NCBI GenBank assembly: GCA_905205195.1
Contig: CAJLCS010000013.1
Span: 1 to 35,527, forward strand
DNA length: 35,527 bases
Origin: an uncultured Eubacteriales bacterium
GTDB lineage: Bacteria > Bacillota > Clostridia > Oscillospirales > Oscillospiraceae
Reading direction: 5' to 3'
Position 1 is the first letter of the stretch; each line of letters opens with the position of its first letter. Under the pieces are notes generated by a model. That model did no database searches, was not told the DNA's origin, and saw only the letters and a program-made list of their open reading frames with translations. Made by a program: the position numbers and the translations under genes. Positions 1 to 7,835 of the stretch are shown here, piece after piece.

Positions 1-1835
1 TGCACGTCCGGCGGGTTTTTGTGGCCCAGATCGGCCGTATTCCCTTCTTCCCCTGCCCGCGGCGGACCGAGATGCTCCGCCGCCTGACCGACCAGGTCCG
101 GCTTTTGCAGGAAAACGGCTTTCAGGCCGGTGTGTGGATTCCCACACTGGGCTACGGCGGCACAGTGGAGTCCTACCACCGGGATTTTGCCGCCGGTTTC
201 ACCCGCCGGGTCGGGCTGGACGACTTCACCGCCGACGACGCCTTCTGCCCCACGGACGCCCGGTTCACCGACGCCATGTGCGGCATTCTCCGGGATCTGG
301 CCGCCACCGGCACGGACATGATCATGCTGGACGACGAGCTGACCCTCACCGCCGTCTCCTCCCTGGGCTGTGCCTGCCCGGCCCACCGGGCCATGCTCCG
401 GCAGCGGACCGGCGTGGATGCCGAACATCTGGGAGAACTGATTTTCACCGGCGGCCCCAACCGGTACCGGGAAGCATGGCTGGGCTGCATGGGCGATACC
501 CTCCGGGACTTTTGCAGGAAGCTGCGGCAGGCGGTGGACGAGGTGAATCCCGCCGTCCGCATGGGCCTTGCCTCCGGCTTTACCTCCTGGGAGCTGGATG
601 GCGTGGACGCGCCGGAGTTGACCCGGATTCTGGCCGGAAGCACCCGGCCCTTCCTGCGGCTCACCGGCGCTCCCTACTGGTATACCGCTCGGCGGTTCGG
701 CCGCCAGCCCCTGGCCAACATTCTGGAAACCTGCCGCCAGCAGTACGCCTGGTGCCGGGCCGCCGGAGAGGACATGGACCTGTTTACCGAGGGCGATTCC
801 TACCCCCGGAGCCGGTATTTCACCTCCGCCACCGTGTGCGAGGCCTTCGACATCGGCACCAAAATGGCCGAAAGCTGCGACACGTTGAAATACTTCACCG
901 ACTATCTTTCCTGGAAGGAAACCGGCTATCTGCAGGCCCACCGGCGCAACGGGCCGGTCTACGACGCGCTGGCCGCCCATTTTGACGGCAAAACCGCCCT
1001 GGGCATCCGGGTTTACGCCCGGGAGCACACCGTCTGCCAGGCCGACCTGCCGGGCCGGTTCGCCGCGGAGGGGATTTTACAGCGCTGGTACCGCCATACG
1101 CCCATCATCCCCTCCGTCAACGCCGTCCCCACCACCTACGAGGGGGAGGGGCTGTGCGCCATGGCCTTTGGCGACAACGTCCGGGACGTGGACGACGCCG
1201 CCATGAAGCGCGGCCTGATTCTGGACCTGTCCGCTGCCCGGATTTTGCAGCGGCAGGGCATCGACGTGGGTCTGATCTCCGCGGAGCCGATGACCGTTTT
1301 GAAGGAAACCTTCGGCCCGGACACCTACTACGCCTACGCCGACCGGGGCTGCTGCAACATGACCCTCCGGGAAGGGGCCGAGGTGCTCAGCACCTTCGTC
1401 GGCGACGGCTTCACCGCCCCCGGCGTCTACCGGTATGAAAACCAGAACAGACAGCGCTTCGTGGTCTACGGCTTTGACGCCTACGAAGCGCCGCTAGGCA
1501 GCGGCTTCCAGCTCAGCCGGGGCCGAGGGCAGCAGCTCTGCGACGCCGTGGAATGGCTCAGCGGCACCCGCCTGCCGGTGGAGTGCCCCGGCGTGCCCTA
1601 CCTGTACGCCGTCTGTAAGTGCCAAGGCAATGCCTACGCCGCCGGGTATCTCAACTGCACCGAGGACGATGCGGAAGGCGTCATCGTGAAAATCAACGTT
1701 CCCTTTGACCCGGACAGCCTTCAGTTTCTCAACTGCACCGGCCGCATCCGGCCGGACGGGGTGGAAATCGACCTCATCCGGAGCTTCGGCTTTGCCGGGA
1801 TCGTGTTCGACCGGCTGGAGGAGGCATCGGTATGA
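1..1835 (+). CDS. TIM-barrel carbohydrate-active protein, 5'-truncated by the window
   Basis: The frame is open to base 1, so the true start probably lies upstream; the GTG at 21 is internal-looking and has no ribosome site. The visible part is about 610 residues. The N-terminal two thirds reads like a (beta/alpha)8 barrel of the GH42-like type: an acidic strand end MIMLDDELTL is followed by a GCACPAH segment, the pattern seen in uncharacterised glycosidases with a W-D-D-D/E and GCxCxxC signature. The C-terminal third (LILDLSAARILQRQGIDVG onward) resembles the glutamine-amidotransferase-like trimerisation domain of those enzymes. No signal peptide can be judged because the start is missing. 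It overlaps tag by 4 nt, so translation is probably coupled. A glycoside hydrolase role is inference; the exact family is not recognised. Confidence 0.6.
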   Translation, partial: HVRRVFVAQIGRIPFFPCPRRTEMLRRLTDQVRLLQENGFQAGVWIPTLGYGGTVESYHRDFAAGFTRRVGLDDFTADDAFCPTDARFTDAMCGILRDLAATGTDMIMLDDELTLTAVSSLGCACPAHRAMLRQRTGVDAEHLGELIFTGGPNRYREAWLGCMGDTLRDFCRKLRQAVDEVNPAVRMGLASGFTSWELDGVDAPELTRILAGSTRPFLRLTGAPYWYTARRFGRQPLANILETCRQQYAWCRAAGEDMDLFTEGDSYPRSRYFTSATVCEAFDIGTKMAESCDTLKYFTDYLSWKETGYLQAHRRNGPVYDALAAHFDGKTALGIRVYAREHTVCQADLPGRFAAEGILQRWYRHTPIIPSVNAVPTTYEGEGLCAMAFGDNVRDVDDAAMKRGLILDLSAARILQRQGIDVGLISAEPMTVLKETFGPDTYYAYADRGCCNMTLREGAEVLSTFVGDGFTAPGVYRYENQNRQRFVVYGFDAYEAPLGSGFQLSRGRGQQLCDAVEWLSGTRLPVECPGVPYLYAVCKCQGNAYAAGYLNCTEDDAEGVIVKINVPFDPDSLQFLNCTGRIRPDGVEIDLIRSFGFAGIVFDRLEEASV

Positions 1836-2422
1836 CGCGCTGCGCCTGGTGCTGCGACGGCGGGATCGTCCAGCGCTACCATGACGAGGAGTGGGGCGTG
1901 CCCCTCCACGACGACCGGACGCACTTTGAATATCTGCTGATGGAGGCCATGCAGTGCGGCCTGAACTGGACCATGATGCTCAAAAAGCGGGAGATTTTCC
2001 GCACCTGTTTTGCGGATTTCGATTACGACCGGATTGCGGATTTCACGGAGGACGACATTGCCGCCATTCTGGCCACCCCCGGCATGATCCGTTCCCGCCG
2101 GAAAATCGAGGCCGTCATCGGCAATGCCCGGGGCTTTCAGGCCATCCGCCGGGACTATGGCAGCTTTGACCGGTACTTGTGGGCCTTCGCAGACGGGAAA
2201 ATGCACCGCTACGCCCGCCACTTTTCCGGCGCGCCGGAGGTGACCAACCCAATGTCCGACCGGATCAGCCGGGATCTGAAGCGGTACGGCTTCCGCTATC
2301 TCGGCTCCATCACCGTCTTTTCCCATTTGCAGGCCTGCGGCATCATCAACGACCACCAGCCGGACTGCTTCCGCTGCCCCCAGGTGCGGGCGCTGGCGGC
2401 GGAGGACTATGTGGATGAATAA
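1832..2422 (+). CDS. tag: DNA-3-methyladenine glycosylase I
   Basis: This enzyme removes 3-methyladenine from alkylated DNA as the first step of base excision repair in the cytoplasm. The 196-residue protein has the usual Tag length and co-linear motifs: the start MTRCAWC, YHDEEWGVP at 16-24, E38 in LMEAMQCGLNW (matching the E. coli active-site Glu38), KKRE at 51-54 and ACGIINDH near the end. The structural zinc ligands of the family are in register: C4, H17, H175 and C179. The ATG lies in the ATGA overlap with the upstream gene. Placement behind a sugar-active gene has no obvious functional logic; it is probably simple co-transcription. Confidence 0.96.
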   Translation: MTRCAWCCDGGIVQRYHDEEWGVPLHDDRTHFEYLLMEAMQCGLNWTMMLKKREIFRTCFADFDYDRIADFTEDDIAAILATPGMIRSRRKIEAVIGNARGFQAIRRDYGSFDRYLWAFADGKMHRYARHFSGAPEVTNPMSDRISRDLKRYGFRYLGSITVFSHLQACGIINDHQPDCFRCPQVRALAAEDYVDE

Positions 2423-2458
2423 GGGCCGCCAAAACGGGGAAAAAGGTGAAACTGCCTC

Positions 2459-2487
2459 TTGCGTCCGGGACGCGGATACGCTATGAT
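2459..2487 (+). promoter_or_regulatory. sigma-A-like promoter for epimerase-sialidase
   Basis: TTGCGT (2459-2464), a 17-bp spacer and TATGAT (2482-2487) lie in the 97-bp gap before the epimerase. The predicted start would leave a leader of about 25 nt with AAAGGA at 2505-2510. Confidence 0.6.
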
Positions 2488-2519
2488 GAAAGAACCAAAC
2501 ACCGAAAGGATGATACTGC

Positions 2520-3395
2520 GTGCTTTACACCATTGAAAACGACGCACTGCGGGTCCGGATCTCCGATCTGGGCGCCGAGCTTCAGTCCCTGCAAACCGCC
2601 GACGGTCACGAATACCTGTGGCAGGGGGATCCCGCCATCTGGACCGGCCGGGCGCCCAACCTGTTCCCCATCTGCGGACGGCTGACCCAGGGAAAATACA
2701 CCTGGCAGGGCAACACCTATGAAATGACGCTGCACGGCTTTGCCAAGCTGTCCGTGCTGACGGCGGCGCGGCAGGAAAAGGACCGGATTTCCTTCCGGCT
2801 GGAAAGCAGCCCGGAAACCATGGCCATTTACCCCTTCCCCTTCGTGCTGACCGTCACCTACGCCCTGTCCGGCAGCACCCTGACCCAGACCTTCACCGTG
2901 GAAAACACCGGCACCGGCGTGCTGCCCTTCGCCGTCGGCGGTCATCCGGGCTTTAACGTGCCGCTGGAGGAAGGGGAAGCCTTCGAGGACTGCTATGTGG
3001 AGTTCGACACCATCGAACCGGCGAAAAAGGTGGTCATGAGCGAAACCTGCTTCGACACCCGCCGCCGGGATCCCTTCCCGCTGGAGGAAGGCCGGATTCT
3101 CCGGCTCCGCCACGATCTGTTTGACCACGACGCCATTTTCCTGACGGACATGAGCAAGGGCGTCACGCTGAAATCCGCCAAAAGCAGCCGCAGCGTCCAT
3201 CTGTCCTATCCGGACATGAACGCGGTGGGCTTCTGGCACAAGCCCCACACCACAGCCCCCTATGTGTGCATCGAGCCGTGGTACAGCCTGCCCGCCGACG
3301 ACGGCATCGTGGACGATCTGGCCACCAAGCAGCTGATGATCCGGCTGGAGCCGGGCCGGACCTACGAAAACAGCTTCACCATCACCGTAAAATGA
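2520..3395 (+). CDS. aldose 1-epimerase family protein (LacX-like)
   Basis: This is a galactose-mutarotase-like enzyme, expected to interconvert alpha and beta anomers of a free sugar in the cytoplasm. The 291-residue length and the motifs WQGDPAIWTGRAPNLFPICG (about 34-53), LHGFAK (about 76-81) and the active-site stretch AVGGHPGFNVPL (about 140-151, with the conserved His) are typical of the LacX-like branch. It starts at a GTG preceded by AAAGGA at about 9 nt. Its stop overlaps the sialidase start (ATG 3392-3394, TGA 3393-3395), so the two are almost certainly translated together. The neighbour suggests that the substrate may be a sugar released by that sialidase, but this is inference; specificity cannot be read from the sequence. 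Confidence 0.88.
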   Translation: MLYTIENDALRVRISDLGAELQSLQTADGHEYLWQGDPAIWTGRAPNLFPICGRLTQGKYTWQGNTYEMTLHGFAKLSVLTAARQEKDRISFRLESSPETMAIYPFPFVLTVTYALSGSTLTQTFTVENTGTGVLPFAVGGHPGFNVPLEEGEAFEDCYVEFDTIEPAKKVVMSETCFDTRRRDPFPLEEGRILRLRHDLFDHDAIFLTDMSKGVTLKSAKSSRSVHLSYPDMNAVGFWHKPHTTAPYVCIEPWYSLPADDGIVDDLATKQLMIRLEPGRTYENSFTITVK

Positions 3396-4375
3396 CGGCG
3401 GAGCTGGTTCTGGAGCGCAGCGGCGGCGACGGCTACGCCTGCTTCCGGATTCCCTGTCTGGTCCGCACCGACGCCGGGACGATTCTGGCCTGCTATGAGT
3501 GCCGGAAATCCCGGGACGACTGGGCCGAGATCGATCTGGGGCTGCGGCGCAGCACCGACGGCGGCAAAAGCTTCTCCGCCCGGAAAATTCTGGTCCGCGG
3601 AGAAGGGAAAACCCTCAACAATCCCGTGCTCTTTGCGGACAGGTCCCGGATTGTGCTGCTGTGGCAGCAGGAATACCGCCGGACCTTCTGCTGCGTCAGC
3701 ACCGACGAAGGGCAGCGCTTCTCTGCGCCCCGGGAGTTGACGGCATTTACCGACGACGGCGCCTGTACGGTGCTGGCCTGCGGCCCGGGCCACGGGACCG
3801 TGCTGCCCGGCGGGCGGTATTTGGTGCCCATGTGGCGCGTCCGGAATCCGGAGGACCCCAAGGCCCACCGGCCCTCGGTTCTGACGGTCTTTTACAGCGA
3901 CGACCGGGGCGAAACCTGGCATCTGGGCCGAGAATTTCCCGACGCCATGAAAAATCCCAGCGAAGCCGCCGCGGCGGCCTTTCCCGGCGGTATGCTGATG
4001 AGCATCCGCACCGAGGATGCTTCCCGCTGCCGGACCCTCTCCGTCAGCCGGGACAACGGGGCAACCTGGTCCCCGGTGCGCCGGGCCGACGCCCTGCCGG
4101 ACCCCGTCTGCCAGGGCAGTCTGGTGTCCGACGGCCGGACGCTTTACCTCTGCAATTGCGCCGACCGGCAGTTCCGCCGGAATCTGACCGTCCGGTCCTC
4201 GGCCGACGGCGGCGAAACCTGGTCCGACGGCCGGTGCATCGATCCGGTGGGCGGCTATTCCGACCTGGCGCTTTCCGCCGACGGGCAGACGCTCTTCGTG
4301 CTTTCCGAGCAGACCGCCGACGGAATCGGCATCACCGGCCTGGTCTTCCGGCGCATCCCCACCGCTTCTCTTTAA
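3392..4375 (+). CDS. sialidase (BNR/Asp-box, GH33-like)
   Basis: The enzyme is predicted to hydrolyse terminal sialic acid-type residues. The 327-residue protein carries the FRIP motif (F18-P21, with R19 of the arginine triad) and several Asp boxes: STDGGKSF at 54-61, STDEGQRF, SDDRGETW, SRDNGATW and SADGGETW. MSIRTED and TVRSSADGG supply plausible second and third arginines, NPSEA a candidate glutamate and GGYSDLALS the nucleophile-type tyrosine. A longer in-frame start at 3266 exists but lies inside the epimerase; the ATG at 3392 puts FRIP at the normal N-terminal position. There is no signal peptide, so it should act inside the cell on imported oligosaccharides. It is the last gene of its operon, followed by a hairpin. 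Confidence 0.88.
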   Translation: MTAELVLERSGGDGYACFRIPCLVRTDAGTILACYECRKSRDDWAEIDLGLRRSTDGGKSFSARKILVRGEGKTLNNPVLFADRSRIVLLWQQEYRRTFCCVSTDEGQRFSAPRELTAFTDDGACTVLACGPGHGTVLPGGRYLVPMWRVRNPEDPKAHRPSVLTVFYSDDRGETWHLGREFPDAMKNPSEAAAAAFPGGMLMSIRTEDASRCRTLSVSRDNGATWSPVRRADALPDPVCQGSLVSDGRTLYLCNCADRQFRRNLTVRSSADGGETWSDGRCIDPVGGYSDLALSADGQTLFVLSEQTADGIGITGLVFRRIPTASL

Positions 4376-4381
4376 CAAAGG

Positions 4382-4414
4382 AAGAAGGCAGCGCAAACGA
4401 TGTGCTGCCTTCTT
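4382..4414 (+). terminator. hairpin after the sialidase gene, left bracket of repeat copy 1
   Basis: AAGAAGGCAGC (4382-4392) pairs with GCTGCCTTCTT (4404-4414). There is little U-run behind it. A near-identical hairpin recurs at 4662-4692, on the other side of the repeat. Confidence 0.6.
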
Positions 4415-4510
4415 AGACTGTCGAAAAACCCCTTCGGGCTTTTCCGACAATAGGATTGCAGTCCGCTTCGCGCACGCATCGTCCGCCGTTGGCGGACGAT
4501 TTGCACACTC
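4415..4510. other. gene-free stretch with two hairpins
   Basis: An imperfect hairpin occupies about 4419-4449 (TGTCG...CGACA arms). A perfect one lies at 4478-4500: ATCGTCCGCC, loop GTT, GGCGGACGAT. No credible coding frame was seen. This part is not shared with the second repeat locus. Confidence 0.6.
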
Positions 4511-4662
4511 GCGGCCTGATATGTATATTCTCCGACGTACAGAAGGTGAATTGCCCCGCAGGGGCAAGAGAAGCCGCCCTGGGGCGCGCCGCCGGAGAAT
4601 ATGATTTTGATTTCTTCGTCGCCTGCGGGCGACGAACTCTGCGAGGCTTTTTGACACGCTGA
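4511..4662. repeat. structured intergenic repeat, copy 1
   Basis: This 152-nt segment matches 32771-32923 with roughly nine differences by eye; 4531-4600 and 4621-4650 are identical to the other copy. It can fold compactly: an outer stem TATTCTCCG (4526-4534) with CGGAGAATA (4593-4601) encloses TTGCCCC-GCA-GGGGCAA (4551-4567) and CGCC-CTGG-GGCG (4575-4586), followed by TTCGTCGCC-TGCG-GGCGACGAA (4615-4636). One mismatch between copies turns an A-U pair of the outer stem into G-U, and others fall outside stems. Short frames cross it on both strands, but none has a ribosome site. Function unknown; a mobile palindromic element or a small structured RNA are both possible. Confidence 0.85.
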
Positions 4663-4697
4663 GAAGGCAGCACAAACTATGTGCTGCCTTCTTTTTG
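4662..4697 (+). terminator. strong intrinsic terminator, right bracket of repeat copy 1
   Basis: AGAAGGCAGCAC (4662-4673) pairs with GTGCTGCCTTCT (4681-4692), followed by TTTT. It is a near duplicate of the hairpin at 4382-4414. Confidence 0.75.
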
Positions 4698-4699
4698 TA

Positions 4700-4860
4700 C
4701 GGTCCGATGCTCGCTGTGCCTACGGACAAACGTGATAGGAAAGCCTGCGGCTTTCGTGATAGGCTATTCGCCGCCTGAACTGCCGCAGGCAATATCACGA
4801 TGCAAAGCATCCTATCACTGTCCGAAGGACAATACCACTCGCCGTCAGGCGAACAGAACT
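4700..4860. other. cluster of nested hairpins, no gene
   Basis: GTGATAGG (4732-4739) pairs with CCTATCAC (4811-4818). Inside it GTGATA (4756-4761) pairs with TATCAC (4793-4798), AAAGCC-TGC-GGCTTT sits at 4740-4754 and GATGC-AAA-GCATC at 4799-4811; some of these are mutually exclusive. Two more hairpins follow: TGTCC-GAA-GGACA (4819-4831) and TCGCC-GTCA-GGCGA (4839-4852). The pattern suggests a folded RNA or accumulated short palindromes; no family is recognised. Confidence 0.6.
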
Positions 4861-4863
4861 TTT

Positions 4864-4990
4864 TTATTGCGTGTCCCCCGGTTTGGCGGGAGGTGTGCCG
4901 CCGTCGCCGGAGGGCGGGGTCTGTCTGCCCTGCCCACCGGGATCACCGGAGGGCGGCGTCATTCCGTTCTGACCGCCGGGACCGGCCGCC
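4864..4990 (-). pseudogene. C-terminal remnant of a Gly/Pro-rich protein
   Basis: On the minus strand about 40 codons read as a low-complexity tail with two repeats of TPPSGD flanked by GPGGQNG and GGQGRQ, ending PAKPGDTQ and a TAA at 4864-4866. Tails of this kind occur on secreted or surface proteins, but the family cannot be named. Upstream in this frame a TGA appears within about ten codons and no start is present, so only the 3' end survives. It abuts the histidine kinase remnant on the opposite strand, consistent with a deletion that removed the 5' parts of two divergent genes. It could also be chance, since only composition supports it. Confidence 0.35.
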
Positions 4991-4997
4991 GCTTCAG

Positions 4998-5438
4998 CCG
5001 CATCCCTTCCCCGTCAGCGACGCGCTGGCGGAAACGGCGGAATCCTTCCGGGATTTTGCCACCGAACGGGGCCACGACCTGCTCTGCCGCATCACGCCGG
5101 AGTTGACCTTCTGCGGCGACGAATACGCCGTCCGGCAGATGGCCTCCATCCTGCTGGACAACGCCGCCCGGTACGCCTCCGACGGCGCGGACATTGTGTT
5201 CCGTCTGGAAAAGCAGAAAAAGGGCATTCTCATCGGGACGAAAAACCGCTGGGACAGCGACAGGCAGGGACCCTGCGACGAGCTGTTCGACCGGTTTTAC
5301 CGGGCGGACCCGGCCCGGACTGGCGGCGGCTTCGGCATCGGGCTGTCCATCGTCCGGAGCATTGCCCAGGCCCACCGGGGCGCCGTCCACGCCGTCGCCG
5401 CCGACGGCATCCTGCGGATCACCGCCGTTCTGCCGTAA
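4998..5438 (+). pseudogene. histidine kinase C-terminal (HATPase_c) remnant
   Basis: The frame encodes the ATP-binding domain of a two-component sensor kinase: VSDALAETAESFRDFA, an N-box LLDNAARYAS, an F-box-like ELFDRFYRADPART, and a G2 box GGFGIGLSIVRSIAQAHRG. A classical G1 box (DxGxG) is absent, as in some Firmicutes kinases of this type. Sensor, transmembrane and phospho-accepting His regions are all missing, and no response regulator is nearby. Homology stops at about 4998; the upstream open frame to 4800 runs through hairpins and reads as non-homologous sequence. It is most likely a non-functional 5'-truncated gene, though a short ATP-binding protein from an internal start cannot be excluded. 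Confidence 0.75.
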
Positions 5439-5455
5439 TATTCCGATACGCAAAT

Positions 5456-5488
5456 CCCCCGACTGTCAAGAACAGTCGGGGGTGTTTT
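5456..5488. terminator. bidirectional terminator
   Basis: CCCCCGACTGT (5456-5466), loop CAAGA, ACAGTCGGGGG (5472-5482), then TGTTTT. It separates the kinase remnant from convergent glgP. Confidence 0.85.
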
Positions 5489-5501
5489 CATGCAAAATCG
5501 C

Positions 5502-7835
5502 TTAATACTGGGTGGGTTTGATGTGCCAGATTTCCTCGGAATACTGCCGGATGGTCCGGTCGGAGGAGAATTTGGCGCTGCTGGCCAGATTCAGCAGGCA
5601 CTTGCGGCCGAAGGCCAGCCGATCGGCGTAATCCCGGTTGGCCTGCAGCTTCTGCTCCATATAGGACGCGTAGTCCAGCAGGACGAAGTAGTGGTCCGGG
5701 CGATGCCAGGACGCGCCGTCCAGAATGGAGTGGTACAGCTCCCGCTGATCGTCGTCGGTGGGCACCGTGCCGTCCACCAGCGTATCCAGCGCCCGGCGGA
5801 CCCGGTCGTTGATGTCGTAGATGCCCCGGGCGTTGTAGCTGTCCCGGCAGGCGTTCAGCTGCTCCACGGTATGGCCGAAGATATACTCGTTCTCCCGGCC
5901 TGCTTCCTTGGCGATTTCCACGTTGGCACCGTCCAGCGTACCCAGGGTCACGGCGCCGTTGAGCATCAGCTTCATGTTGCCGGTGCCGGAGGCCTCCGTG
6001 CCGGCGGGAGAGATCTGCTCGGAAATATCCGCCGCGGGAATGATATGCTCGGCATAGGAGCAGTTGTAATTGTGGACGAAGACCACCTTCAGCTTGTCGT
6101 TCATCGTCGGATCGTTGTTGATGAGCCGGGAGATCCGGTTGATGTAGCGGATGATGGCCTTGGCCCGGGCGTAGCCGGGGGCGGACTTGGCGCCGAAAAT
6201 AAACACGGTGGGATAGAAGTCCGTCAGGCTGCCGTCCTTCAGCCGGAAGTAGATATCCATGATGGACAGGGCGTTCATCAGCTGGCGCTTGTACTCATGC
6301 AGCCGCTTGACCTGCACGTCGAAGATAAAGTCCGGATTGAGCTGGACGCCTTCCTTCTCGGCGATGATTTTGCACAGCTGGACCTTCTTCTCCCGCTTGA
6401 TGAGGTTGAACTGGCGGACCATGTCGTCGTCGATCATGGGCTTGAGCTTGCCCAGCTGCTCCAGATTCTTCAGGAAATCGCCGCCGATGCGGTATTTGAG
6501 CATCTGCGTCAGCTCCGGATTACACAGGCCCAGCCACCGCCGGGGGGTGATGCCGTTGGTCTTGTTCTGGAACCGGTCGGGATACACCGCATACCAGTCC
6601 TTGAACAGGTCGTGCTTGAGGATTTCGGAGTGAATTTCCGCCACGCCGTTGACATAACTGCTGACATACACCGACAGCAGCGCCATGTGGGCGGTATTAT
6701 CCTTGACGATATACAGGTTGGGATGCTCCCGCTTCAGCTTTTCGTCGATCCGCAGGATAATATCCGCAATCTCCGGCACCACGCTGCGAAGCAGGTCCAG
6801 ATCCCATTTTTCCAGCGCCTCGCCCATGACGGTGTGGTTGGTGTAGGAGAAGGTCTTCTGGGCGATGGCAAAGCTCCGGTCGAAATCCATGCCCTCGGCC
6901 ATCAGCAGCCGGATCAGTTCCGGGATGGACATGGCCGGATGGGTGTCGTTAAGCTGGACCGCGTAAAAATCCGCAAACCGGGACAGATCGTTGCCGTGGA
7001 CGGTCTTGTAGGTCCGCAGCATATCCTGCAGCGACGCGGAGGACAGGACATACTGCTGCTTGATCCGCAGGCGTTTGCCCTCCCAGGTGGAGTCGTTGGG
7101 GTACAGGACCCGGGTGATGTCCTCGGCCTTGTTCTTCTGGGCCAGCGCCCGCTGATAATCCTGCTCGTTGAAGGCGTTGAAGTCCAGCTCCTCCTCGGCC
7201 TCGCACTGCCACAGCCGGAGGGTGTTGATATTTTCGGTGCCGTAGCCGATGATCGGCACGTCGTAGGGCACCGCCAGCACGGTGTGGTCCGGGAATTTGA
7301 CCTTCACGGTGTGGTTGTACCGGCGGAAGGACCAGGGATCGCCGTACTTGGTCCAGTCGTCGGCCATTTCCACCTGGCTGCCGTTGGCATCAAAGCTCTG
7401 CTTGAACAGGCCGAAGCGATACCGCAGGCCGTAGCCGGACAGGGGCAGGTCGCAGCTGGCGGCGCTGTCCAGGAAGCAGGCCGCCAGACGGCCCAGGCCG
7501 CCGTTGCCCAGCGCCGCATCCTCGATATCCTCCAGCACCGCCAGATCCACATCCCGCTCGGCGAACAGCTGCTTCATCTCATCCAGAATGCCCAGATTGA
7601 AGAGGTTGCTGTACACCAGCCGGCCGATCAGGTACTCGGCGGAGAAATAGTAGGCCTTCCGCTCGTGCTGCCGGGCGTGACGGCTGCGGCTCCAATGGTC
7701 GCTGATGGCCATCATCACCGCAATGCCCAGCGCCTCATGCAGCTCCTGGGGGGTGGCTTCCTTCAGGGACACGTCGTAGTTGTACTTCAGCTGCGCTTCC
7801 GTCCACTTCAAAATGTTCATGCAATTATAGCTCAT
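5502..7835 (-). CDS. glgP: glycogen/maltodextrin phosphorylase (GT35)
   Basis: The enzyme phosphorolyses alpha-1,4-glucans to glucose-1-phosphate using pyridoxal phosphate. The 777-residue protein covers the whole family: RKAYYFSAEYLIGRL near the N-terminus, GNGGLGRLAACF, the RLHEYKRQLMN block, and the cofactor signature EASGTGNMKLMLNG, whose lysine (about K622) should bind the cofactor. The start is placed at the ATG at 7835 (MSYNCMN), 7 nt behind AGGAG; a longer frame starting at 7865 lies within malQ and is less likely. It overlaps the malQ stop by 11 nt, so the pair is coupled for complete degradation of glycogen or imported maltodextrin. It is convergent with the kinase remnant. Confidence 0.96.
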   Translation of the reverse strand: MSYNCMNILKWTEAQLKYNYDVSLKEATPQELHEALGIAVMMAISDHWSRSRHARQHERKAYYFSAEYLIGRLVYSNLFNLGILDEMKQLFAERDVDLAVLEDIEDAALGNGGLGRLAACFLDSAASCDLPLSGYGLRYRFGLFKQSFDANGSQVEMADDWTKYGDPWSFRRYNHTVKVKFPDHTVLAVPYDVPIIGYGTENINTLRLWQCEAEEELDFNAFNEQDYQRALAQKNKAEDITRVLYPNDSTWEGKRLRIKQQYVLSSASLQDMLRTYKTVHGNDLSRFADFYAVQLNDTHPAMSIPELIRLLMAEGMDFDRSFAIAQKTFSYTNHTVMGEALEKWDLDLLRSVVPEIADIILRIDEKLKREHPNLYIVKDNTAHMALLSVYVSSYVNGVAEIHSEILKHDLFKDWYAVYPDRFQNKTNGITPRRWLGLCNPELTQMLKYRIGGDFLKNLEQLGKLKPMIDDDMVRQFNLIKREKKVQLCKIIAEKEGVQLNPDFIFDVQVKRLHEYKRQLMNALSIMDIYFRLKDGSLTDFYPTVFIFGAKSAPGYARAKAIIRYINRISRLINNDPTMNDKLKVVFVHNYNCSYAEHIIPAADISEQISPAGTEASGTGNMKLMLNGAVTLGTLDGANVEIAKEAGRENEYIFGHTVEQLNACRDSYNARGIYDINDRVRRALDTLVDGTVPTDDDQRELYHSILDGASWHRPDHYFVLLDYASYMEQKLQANRDYADRLAFGRKCLLNLASSAKFSSDRTIRQYSEEIWHIKPTQY

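Noticed and set aside
3266..3391. Longer N-terminus for the sialidase
   Set aside because: The extra 42 residues are out-of-frame epimerase sequence, lack a ribosome site and would push the FRIP motif inward.
4551..4852. CRISPR-like array
   Set aside because: The hairpins differ in sequence and spacing; there are no regular repeats and spacers and no cas gene.
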